Below are positions 17,179 through 24,528 of a stretch of 37,180 nt of DNA, one piece after another. The notes beneath the pieces are model-generated. The model saw nothing but the letters and a program-made list of their open reading frames with translations, did no database searches and had not been told where the DNA came from. Both the position numbers and the translations under genes were made by a program. Source of the stretch: Lachnospiraceae bacterium (lineage in GTDB: Bacteria; Bacillota; Clostridia; Lachnospirales; Lachnospiraceae); the NCBI GenBank assembly GCA_017412055.1, contig JAFQOW010000020.1, positions 1 to 37,180 on the forward strand, written 5' to 3'. Position 1 is the stretch's first letter; each line of letters opens with the position of its first letter.

Positions 17179-17988
17179 ATGCTTAAAAAATTTCAGAAAG
17201 TTATTATTGCAACTATATTGATTATAGTTGTTTTATGTGATTCAAATTTTACTTACGCTGCTGCACCAGAAATAAAATTACCATCTGATTCTGCAGCAAC
17301 AATAACAAATTTTACTGTAAGAAGAACAGTAACTGTTACGTATAATTGTAGTCAGCCAATAGGTACAGATATTTCGAGAAATCAAGTGGTTGGATATTGC
17401 TATACTTACATAGGAAGTTATCGCGCAAAAAATAAAGTGGACGGTAAATATTTTGATGGATTGTTAATAAAAAGTAATATGGTTCCTAGTACTTTTTATA
17501 ATAAAAATGGACAGAAAAAATATGGATTTTCACAATATTTACAGTATAGTATGACATTAAATAAGCATTGTACATACCAAGGAAATACACCAATAAATGA
17601 TACTAGTGGTTCTGATGAGTATTCAATCGGAATTACAGGGGGTAGTGATGGTGCGTCTGTATCAGGAACTGTGAATTGTAATTCAAAATATTGTGATGTA
17701 ACAGATTTGAGTAACCCAACCAAAAATTTATTTAAGATAGAATATGACTATATTCCATCAGCTTCAGATTGGAAATCAAATAGTACGAGAAATAAAAAAG
17801 TTTTATTTGCATCAACATGGCAAATGGCAACTTGTACATGGACGACTTCATATTCTTCATATAATGTTGTTTTAGACGTTTATGCAAAATTCGGAACATC
17901 AAGTGCTAAGAATGGTTCGGGTATGACTATGCCATTATATAATTATTCGAGTAAAGCAACGGGTATTTTTATTAATTCATTTAGATAG
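17179..17988 (+). CDS. Secreted hypothetical protein under c-di-GMP riboswitch control
   Basis: 269 residues with a clear signal peptide: a basic start (MLKKFQK), a hydrophobic core to about residue 20 and a likely cleavage near TYAA (27-29). The mature part is rich in Ser, Thr, Tyr and Asn, with six or so cysteines (in YNCSQ, GYCYTY, KHCTY, VNCNSKYC and TCTW), suggesting a beta-rich, perhaps disulfide-bonded exported protein. I do not recognise a family. The ATG at 17179 has AAAGGAG at a good distance; an upstream in-frame ATG at 17122 lies at the end of the second leader hairpin without such a site and would spoil the signal peptide. The gene is first in a cassette with a membrane-anchored protein and an ABC transporter. 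A role at the cell surface is inferred from export and c-di-GMP control. Confidence 0.7.
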   Translation: MLKKFQKVIIATILIIVVLCDSNFTYAAAPEIKLPSDSAATITNFTVRRTVTVTYNCSQPIGTDISRNQVVGYCYTYIGSYRAKNKVDGKYFDGLLIKSNMVPSTFYNKNGQKKYGFSQYLQYSMTLNKHCTYQGNTPINDTSGSDEYSIGITGGSDGASVSGTVNCNSKYCDVTDLSNPTKNLFKIEYDYIPSASDWKSNSTRNKKVLFASTWQMATCTWTTSYSSYNVVLDVYAKFGTSSAKNGSGMTMPLYNYSSKATGIFINSFR

Positions 17989-18004
17989 AATATATGAGGG
18001 AAAA

Positions 18005-18607
18005 ATGAAGAAGAAAATAATTATAAAAATAGTATTAATTATATTACTTGTTTTTATTTTGGTTATAGGATTTTTTTTGGTAAGAGAATATGTTGCAAGA
18101 AATTCTGATAAAGATTCAATGACTACTGTTGAGAATGATATTGAAATTTTGTCTAAAGAATATCCTACGCTTATGCATATATATGGTGAAGAATTAAAAT
18201 TTGATGATAGTATTTCAACTAATAATATTTCACAAATCACATCTGATATATTTCGTAGAACGGATGATTATGATTATCAATTATTAATAATTAATGATCT
18301 GTCAGGAAAAAATGTTTTATCAGATGATGAATGGATGATAATAAAAGAAGTGTTGATGTCTAACAATGATATTAATTTTTTATATTTGGGAAATAAACAG
18401 TTTGATAAAATCATAGAAGTTGGGATTGTTGAAGGCGATAGAACAATGTTTCAAGATGGTGATTTATCATTAGGTCTATTTTATGAAGGTGAGACAGCGA
18501 TAAGTGTTTATGGTACATATACATCAACGTTGGGAAAATCTCAAAAAGATGTCTGTGAGGCAATAATGCGAGAACAGGCATACAGTATAAAAATTGGAAA
18601 CGAATAA
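18005..18607 (+). CDS. Membrane-anchored hypothetical protein
   Basis: 200 residues. A Lys-rich N-terminus leads into one long hydrophobic segment (about residues 5-27) ending in FFLVREYVARN, so the rest should face outward. The soluble part is acidic and mixed alpha/beta, with a stretch YDYQLLIIND...NINFLYLGN that alternates strand-like and charged segments. There are no cysteines, lipobox or known motif. It starts 16 bases after the secreted-protein gene with GAGGG upstream, so the two are co-transcribed. By position it may be an accessory or adaptor of the ABC transporter that follows, but it lacks the features of an HlyD/MacA adaptor. Confidence 0.65.
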   Translation: MKKKIIIKIVLIILLVFILVIGFFLVREYVARNSDKDSMTTVENDIEILSKEYPTLMHIYGEELKFDDSISTNNISQITSDIFRRTDDYDYQLLIINDLSGKNVLSDDEWMIIKEVLMSNNDINFLYLGNKQFDKIIEVGIVEGDRTMFQDGDLSLGLFYEGETAISVYGTYTSTLGKSQKDVCEAIMREQAYSIKIGNE

Positions 18608-18616
18608 TGTAGAGAT

Positions 18617-18660
18617 TAATATAAGGTGTAGACAGTTTAATCTGTTTACATCTTATATTA
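18617..18660 (+). repeat. 19-bp hairpin between the membrane protein and ABC transporter genes
   Basis: Arms 18617-18635 and 18642-18660 pair over 19 bp with a TTTAAT loop. The two positions that are not Watson-Crick are both G.U when read as + strand RNA. A TATAAT (18659-18664) lies at its 3' base and a loose T-rich tract follows. It might attenuate transcription into the transporter gene or, less likely, mark a second promoter. Confidence 0.6.
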
Positions 18661-18689
18661 TAATTAAATTGTTTTAATGAGGTAGATAA

Positions 18690-21212
18690 ATGATAAAGAT
18701 TTTGAATGTCAGTAAGACATATGAAACAAAAGATAGAACTGTAAAAGCGTTAGATAATATTAATGTTGAGTTTCCAGATAGGGGTATGGTATTTATATTA
18801 GGTAAAAGTGGAAGCGGAAAAACAACATTGATGAATTTAATAGGCGGCTTGGATAAGGCGGATTTTGGCAAAATACAATATATTGACTCAAGAAAAAGTT
18901 TCGATGTATTGCAATTAAATGATGTTATGCAAGAAGAATATAGAAATCTTATAATGGGATATATTTTTCAAGATTTTAATTTGATAAGTAATTGTAACGT
19001 AGAAGAAAATATAAAATTTGTTCTTGAACAACAAAATATAGAAGGGGTTCAAGATATATCTATTGATGATAAAGTAAGAGATATTATAAAGTATGTTGAA
19101 TTAGAAGGGATGGAGAAAAGCAAAATTAGTGACCTTAGCGGAGGACAAATACAAAGGGTTGCAATTGCAAGAGCTGTAGTCAAAAATTCAAATGTAATAT
19201 TGGCGGATGAACCAACTGGTAACCTGGATTATAAAACAGGTTTGAAAATTATGGAATTATTAAAAAACATATCTAAAAGGTGTTTGATTATTGTTGTTAC
19301 TCATGATGAAAATTTAGCAAATATGTTTGGTGATAAAATAATAAATATATCAAACGGAATGATTGAAAGTGAAAAACTAATAAATGAGGATAATATTGAA
19401 TATAGAATTAGTATTGAAAAAAGCTTAAATGAAAAATATAATGAAATATTTAATAGCAAAAGAGCTGCTATGTTATTTTTAGAAAACATTATATTCAATG
19501 ATAAATATAATAGTGTCAATGTAATCTATGAGGAAATATATAAAAATTCAAAAGAAAATGATAGTATCAAAACAATAAATAAAGCACAATCAAAATTAGG
19601 TTTTAAAAGATTATTAAAATTTGCATATTTAAATTTTAAAGAATTTAAACTAAAAAATATTATAAATACTATTGTGATGGGGATACTATTTGGTATATTT
19701 TGTTTTGTATGCGGATTAATATTTTCAAATAAAATATATTCAGAAACAAAATACGTATCAGATAATTTAAGAGAAATAGTATTTAAGCAAAATAAAGAAT
19801 ATAAAGATGATTTTGATAATCTGATTGAAAATATAATATATAGTAGCGAAGATATATTGTGGTGTGTAGATAAATATATTGATGAAAAACAAATAATAGA
19901 AAGTTATTCAGAAGTCGAAATAAAAATTGGCGAAAATTACAACATAGTTGATATTTGGATTGACTATCAGGATTATGAATTACTAGAAGGTAAAAAACCA
20001 GATAAAGAAAATGAAATATGCATTACAGATTTTATAGCTGAATTGATGTTTGAAAATAACGAAGCTATTGGATGCACTGTTGATTTTTTTAATACAAAAT
20101 TTGTTGTAAGCGGAATAATTAAAACAGATTTTATTGAAACAGATATAATTAATAAAATGGAAAAGGGACAATTAACACCAACAGAATATGATAGTATAAA
20201 ATACATTTATCAACGCTGTATATGTAATAAAGATATATTAAATTATCTTAATAAATCAGTACAAGTAATAGAAATAGAAGCGTCTGATTTTACGTTAAAA
20301 GGAAAGACGAGTTATATAAATTCTGACTTAATGTTTTCATCAGCATTAAATTTTTCGGATAACGATTACTTAATATATGGAAGGAAACCAGAAAAAACAA
20401 ACGAAATAATGGTTTCCTATGAATTTGCAATTATTAATAATATGATTAATGAAGAAGGATTTGAATGTAAAGAAGAATGGGCATTTATAGATATATATGA
20501 TAAAAAATTTAATGAGGCATATATTAATTATGTAAATTTATTTGATTATTTATCAGAGTTTAAAATTGTAGGTGTGGTAGATAATTATAATGGTGAATTT
20601 GTTAGTGATATTTTTTTATATGATAATATGTTTAGAAATATAAAAAATGTATATTTTGACAAAACAAAAGATATGAAAGTATTTAGCTTAAACCATATAG
20701 ATAATAAAGAATTAGAAAATATTTTATACAGATGTCAAGAAAAGGATATTACTATTGATGAAGGCGTAGTAGAAGTTATTGATGGTTTTTTTGAATCAAA
20801 AAATAATATGTCATATCTTTTTGTGGCAATAATGATTGTATTTGCTGTTATAGTTTTTATGCTAAATATATCAAATATAGTGGATAATATTGATTTACAT
20901 AAGAGAAATATAGGTATAATGAAGGCATTGGGTGTTAATAAAAAAGAATTACATAAGATTTTTTATATTCAATCTACTATAACAACGTTTGTATTAATAC
21001 TAATCGGTTTAATTACTATGTTTATTATAAATTATATTTCTAATATAGTATTGAATATAAAATTAGAAACGAATAATATATGCTATTTTGGTGGTGAAAA
21101 AATGTATTTATTTGTAATTGTTTTGGCTTTTTTTATGTTTAATATGATTTATATTAAATTCTTAATGAGAAGAATTGATAAAATAAAGATAATCAAGTTA
21201 ATTAAAGATTAA
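18690..21212 (+). CDS. MacB-like ABC transporter, fused ATPase and FtsX-type permease
   Basis: 840 residues in one chain. Residues 1-225 are an ABC ATPase: Walker A GKSGSGKTT (38-46), signature LSGGQ (about 149), Walker B VILADEPTGNLD (about 169) and the switch histidine in VVTHD (about 205). A charged linker follows, then a membrane helix at about 323-345, a large extracellular domain (about 350-705) and three helices at about 707-730, 761-785 and 805-827. This is the type VII (MacB/FtsX) layout, which typically moves or acts on substrates outside the membrane rather than importing. Base composition is very AT-rich compared with the housekeeping genes. It probably works with the two upstream proteins; the substrate is unknown. 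Confidence 0.85.
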   Translation: MIKILNVSKTYETKDRTVKALDNINVEFPDRGMVFILGKSGSGKTTLMNLIGGLDKADFGKIQYIDSRKSFDVLQLNDVMQEEYRNLIMGYIFQDFNLISNCNVEENIKFVLEQQNIEGVQDISIDDKVRDIIKYVELEGMEKSKISDLSGGQIQRVAIARAVVKNSNVILADEPTGNLDYKTGLKIMELLKNISKRCLIIVVTHDENLANMFGDKIINISNGMIESEKLINEDNIEYRISIEKSLNEKYNEIFNSKRAAMLFLENIIFNDKYNSVNVIYEEIYKNSKENDSIKTINKAQSKLGFKRLLKFAYLNFKEFKLKNIINTIVMGILFGIFCFVCGLIFSNKIYSETKYVSDNLREIVFKQNKEYKDDFDNLIENIIYSSEDILWCVDKYIDEKQIIESYSEVEIKIGENYNIVDIWIDYQDYELLEGKKPDKENEICITDFIAELMFENNEAIGCTVDFFNTKFVVSGIIKTDFIETDIINKMEKGQLTPTEYDSIKYIYQRCICNKDILNYLNKSVQVIEIEASDFTLKGKTSYINSDLMFSSALNFSDNDYLIYGRKPEKTNEIMVSYEFAIINNMINEEGFECKEEWAFIDIYDKKFNEAYINYVNLFDYLSEFKIVGVVDNYNGEFVSDIFLYDNMFRNIKNVYFDKTKDMKVFSLNHIDNKELENILYRCQEKDITIDEGVVEVIDGFFESKNNMSYLFVAIMIVFAVIVFMLNISNIVDNIDLHKRNIGIMKALGVNKKELHKIFYIQSTITTFVLILIGLITMFIINYISNIVLNIKLETNNICYFGGEKMYLFVIVLAFFMFNMIYIKFLMRRIDKIKIIKLIKD

Positions 21213-21269
21213 TATAAGGAAGATTATCTATTTTTTCTATGTACAACAATTGAAAAATGTGATATTATT

Positions 21270-21298
21270 AAATAATCTAGGCGATGCCTAGATTATTT
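21270..21298 (+). terminator. Perfect 13-bp hairpin, probable terminator of the ABC cassette
   Basis: Arms 21270-21282 and 21286-21298 are perfectly complementary, loop GAT, with a CTAGGC/GCCTAG core. The right arm ends in ATTATTT, a poor T tract, so termination is likely but not certain. It separates the accessory cassette from radC. Confidence 0.5.
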
Positions 21299-21363
21299 GT
21301 GCGTGTAGAGTTAATTAATACGCATTGGGAGAGTGACCAAATGTTTAAAAAACAGGAGGTTAT

Positions 21364-22083
21364 ATGTCTTATACAAGTGAAAAATTGACACCAGATAATC
21401 AGTGGAAGATTAAGAATTTACCACCGGAATCAAGACCAGATGAAAAGCTTATGTACCTTGGTGAAAAGGCTCTTACAGATGCAGAACTTTTAGCTATTAT
21501 AATAAGAAATGGCTTTAAGGGGTATAATTCTGTAAGACTAGCTGAAGATATTATAAAGTGCGGTGGATGCAAAGGTTTAATTGGTCTTTGCTCAATAAGT
21601 CTTGATGAATTAGTTAAGCTAAAGGGTGTTGGCAAAGTAAAGGCTATCCAAGTGAAAGCTGTAGCAGAGCTTGCCAGAAGGATATCTAAAAGAACTGCTA
21701 AAGAAGCACTTTTAATGGATAATCCAGAATCTGTAGCTAATTACTTTATGGAGGATTTAAGGCATAAAGATAAGGAATGCTTTATGATGCTTAGCTTAGA
21801 TGGAAAGGGTGCTATTATAAAAGAAAGCACAATTTCTATAGGAACGGTAAATACTTCACTGGCTTCTCCAAGAGAGGTTTTCATAGAAGCTATTAAAAAT
21901 GGAGCAGTCAGCATTATTCTTGTACATAATCATCCTAGCGGGAATCCAACACCTAGCCAGAATGACTTAGTAGTTACAAGAAAGATGAAGGAAGCAGGAC
22001 AACTGTTAGGAATTGCATTAGTTGACCACATTATTATCGGTGATAATAGCTATGTTAGTTTAATGGAAGAAAAAATATTGTGA
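21364..22083 (+). CDS. radC: RadC family JAMM/MPN-domain protein
   Basis: 239 residues. A UPF0758-type N-terminal part with a helix-hairpin-helix segment (LKGVGKVKAIQVKA, about 83-96) precedes a JAB1/MPN-like domain carrying the zinc-binding motif HNHPSGNPTPSQND at about residues 180-193. Despite the name, a role in radiation repair is not supported for E. coli RadC; the biochemical function is open. Its place directly upstream of mreB is conserved in many Firmicutes. CAGGAGG precedes the ATG at a good distance. Codon and base use return to that of the housekeeping genes here, marking the right edge of the AT-rich cassette. Confidence 0.92.
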   Translation: MSYTSEKLTPDNQWKIKNLPPESRPDEKLMYLGEKALTDAELLAIIIRNGFKGYNSVRLAEDIIKCGGCKGLIGLCSISLDELVKLKGVGKVKAIQVKAVAELARRISKRTAKEALLMDNPESVANYFMEDLRHKDKECFMMLSLDGKGAIIKESTISIGTVNTSLASPREVFIEAIKNGAVSIILVHNHPSGNPTPSQNDLVVTRKMKEAGQLLGIALVDHIIIGDNSYVSLMEEKIL

Positions 22084-22102
22084 TACTGAAAGGAGTATAA
22101 AA

Positions 22103-23125
22103 ATGGCACAGCATGTATATGGAGTAGACTTGGGAACAAGTAATATTAAGATGTATTCTCTTGCAAATGATGTTACTTTAAATGAGAAGAATGTTATTGC
22201 AATTAAAAATAAGAATGAAATCTTTAAATTTGGTGATTTTGCATTTGAGATGTATGAGAAAGCACCAGGAAACATCAATGTAACATTCCCAGTAAAGTTT
22301 GGTGTTATTGCTGATATTCAGAATATGGAGGCTTTATTTGGTTGCTTTTATAAGAAGATTAACAGTGGTAAAGCTGTAAATGGTGCAGATTTCTGTATTG
22401 CCGTTCCTACAGATGTAACAGAAGTAGAGAAGAGAGCTTTCTATGATGTTATTATGGATGCTAAGATTAAAGCAAAGAAGATTGTGGTTGTAGAGAAACC
22501 TATTGCAGATGCAGTAGGTGTTGGGATAGATGTAAATAGTCCTAATGGTCACCTTCTTGTAAATATTGGTGCAGATACAACTGAGATTACAGTTATATCT
22601 ATGGGTGGTATCGTTATCAGTAAGCTTATAAAGACAGGTGGTATGAAGCTTGATGAGGCTATAGCAGGTTGTATTAGAAAGAAATTTAATCTTATCATAG
22701 GAAGTCGCTCAGCAGAAACTGTGAAGAAGGAGCTTGCAGATGCTATGAATGAGCAGGCTGATAAGACATCTGTGACATATGGTAGAAATATTGTTACAGG
22801 TCTTCCAAATGCACAGGAGATTAATGGTGATTTAGTTCACGAAGCAATCGATGAGCTTTTACACCAGATTATTGAAAATATAAAGGTTATTTTAGAGAGA
22901 ACTCCACCAGAATTATCAGCAGATATTATCTCTAAAGGAATATATCTTACAGGTGGTTCTGCTAATATCAAGAATATATGTAAGCTTATCACAAAAGAGA
23001 CAGGCTTAAAGGTGAATGTGGCAGAGGAGCCTTCTGAGACAGTAATAAATGGTATCGCAAAGATACTTTCTTCACCTGAGCTTATGAAGTTGACATATGT
23101 ACCAAGAGAGAAAGAATATGAATAA
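22103..23125 (+). CDS. mreB: Rod-shape-determining protein MreB (divergent)
   Basis: Bacterial actin that organises the elongasome; 340 residues as expected. The phosphate-1 motif GVDLGTSNIKMY is at residues 6-17 and the adenosine motif YLTGGSANIKN is near 286. Phosphate-2, usually DIGGGTTE, reads NIGADTTE (about 152-159), with the metal-linked Asp replaced by Asn. The neighbouring EEPMAAAIG motif reads EKPIADAVG. ATP binding seems intact but hydrolysis may be altered. AAAGGAG precedes the ATG. mreC and mreD follow directly, so the shape role is secure by context even though the sequence is divergent. Confidence 0.92.
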   Translation: MAQHVYGVDLGTSNIKMYSLANDVTLNEKNVIAIKNKNEIFKFGDFAFEMYEKAPGNINVTFPVKFGVIADIQNMEALFGCFYKKINSGKAVNGADFCIAVPTDVTEVEKRAFYDVIMDAKIKAKKIVVVEKPIADAVGVGIDVNSPNGHLLVNIGADTTEITVISMGGIVISKLIKTGGMKLDEAIAGCIRKKFNLIIGSRSAETVKKELADAMNEQADKTSVTYGRNIVTGLPNAQEINGDLVHEAIDELLHQIIENIKVILERTPPELSADIISKGIYLTGGSANIKNICKLITKETGLKVNVAEEPSETVINGIAKILSSPELMKLTYVPREKEYE

Positions 23126-23144
23126 ATAGCAGGTGGTAGCTAAA

Positions 23145-23996
23145 ATGAAAAAGCCGGGAAAGTTTACAATTCCAACAAAATATATATTGACATTTCTGTC
23201 GGTACTATGTGCAGGCTTTGTTTTGTTAACGATGATTAATAGCAATATTGCAAGACCTATTAGAGAAGCAGCAGCCAAGGTTATACTTCCGGTTCAGGAT
23301 GGTATGAATCATTTGGGCGGTTGGTTTTCTGATAAGGCTGACACATTGAAGGAATTAGCTGATCTTCAGAAGGAGAATGATAAGCTAAAGGCTGAAAATG
23401 ATGAACTTAGAATGCAAAATGCTATTTTATCCCAGTGGGAGCCAGAGCTTAAAAGACTTAGAGAACTATTGGAATTATCAGATGTGTATTCAGATTATCC
23501 AAAGGTTGCTGCCAGAGTTATAGGTAAGGAGCCTGGAAATTGGTTTTCTATCTTTACTATAGATAAAGGCGCCAAGGATGGACTTGAAGTAGGTATGAAT
23601 GTTATCTCTGACGGTGGTTTAGTAGGTTCGGTTTCATATGTAGGAGAGAATTATTCAAAGATTACAGCTATTATCAATGATGATGCCAATGTTAGTGCAA
23701 AGTTTTCATCTACTTCAGATGTATGTATTGTACATGGTGATTTAAAAGAGTATGATTCTAAGATGCTTAAGGTTAGTGATATAAGTATTTCTGCCAATGT
23801 AAAGGAAGGAGATATGTTATTAACCTCTCATATTTCTGATAAATATGTATCTGGTATTTTAATTGGATATGTATCAGGCATAGAGGATGATGGAAATAAA
23901 TTGACAAAATCGGCGTGGGTAACACCTATAGTAGATTTCTCAAATTTGGAGGAAGTGCTTGTTATCACACAGATGAAAGAGACTGGTAAGGAGTAA
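23145..23996 (+). CDS. mreC: Cell-shape protein MreC
   Basis: A bitopic membrane protein that links MreB to the peptidoglycan machinery through its extracellular domain. 283 residues. One membrane segment at about 12-33 (YILTFLSVLCAGFVLLTMI) is followed by a coiled coil at about 65-100 (LADLQKENDKLKAENDELRMQN) and two beta domains. The conserved GKEPGNWFSIFTIDKGAKDGL and GGLVGSVSYVG segments are characteristic. I start at the ATG 23145 because AGGTGG lies 8 bases upstream; the in-frame GTG at 23133 overlaps that site. It lies between mreB and mreD with short gaps. Confidence 0.93.
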   Translation: MKKPGKFTIPTKYILTFLSVLCAGFVLLTMINSNIARPIREAAAKVILPVQDGMNHLGGWFSDKADTLKELADLQKENDKLKAENDELRMQNAILSQWEPELKRLRELLELSDVYSDYPKVAARVIGKEPGNWFSIFTIDKGAKDGLEVGMNVISDGGLVGSVSYVGENYSKITAIINDDANVSAKFSSTSDVCIVHGDLKEYDSKMLKVSDISISANVKEGDMLLTSHISDKYVSGILIGYVSGIEDDGNKLTKSAWVTPIVDFSNLEEVLVITQMKETGKE

Positions 23997-24003
23997 AAGT
24001 CTG

Positions 24004-24528
24004 ATGCTTAGAACTATATTGGTTGGAATGTTGATTATAATTTCATATGTATTCCAGACAACATTTTCTATGAAGATGTCATTTGGTGTTGCAGCACCTA
24101 ATATGATTATGATTCTAGTATGTAGTTATGCGCTTCTTCGTGGAAAGAAGGAAGGCTTATTAGTAGGCTTTTTTTCTGGCCTTTTGATTGACTTGTTTTT
24201 CGGTTATTACGAGGTTGTAGGCATAAATGCATTTTTATATATGATGATAGGATATGTTGTAGGAATATTCCATGATATATGGTATCTGCAGGATATACTT
24301 ATTCCTGTCAGCGTTGTGGCAGTTTGTGAATTTGCATATAATTTTATATATTATATAATTACATTTTTAATTAGAAATAAGCTTGATGTAGTTCATTATA
24401 TTAAGACAATATTTGTGCCAGAGATTGTATATACTGTATTTCTAACGGTATTTATATATCGCATTTTTATGTTTTTAAATAAAAAACTTGAAGAATTTGA
24501 GATGAGAGGAAAAGAAGAAGTTGATTAG
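24004..24528 (+). CDS. mreD: Cell-shape protein MreD
   Basis: 174 residues, almost entirely hydrophobic with about five membrane spans, matching MreD of the elongasome. Recognition rests on size, hydrophobic pattern (LLRGKKEGLLVGFFSGLLIDLF is typical) and position after mreC. AAGGAG lies 11 bases before the ATG. The C-terminus is charged and its last eight bases overlap the PBP2 gene, so the two are probably translationally coupled. Confidence 0.9.
   Translation: MLRTILVGMLIIISYVFQTTFSMKMSFGVAAPNMIMILVCSYALLRGKKEGLLVGFFSGLLIDLFFGYYEVVGINAFLYMMIGYVVGIFHDIWYLQDILIPVSVVAVCEFAYNFIYYIITFLIRNKLDVVHYIKTIFVPEIVYTVFLTVFIYRIFMFLNKKLEEFEMRGKEEVD

Noticed and set aside
17179-17262. Lipoprotein signal reading of the secreted protein (VVLCDS)
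   Set aside because: The residue before Cys is Leu, not Gly, Ala or Ser, and a normal cleavage site occurs later near TYAA.
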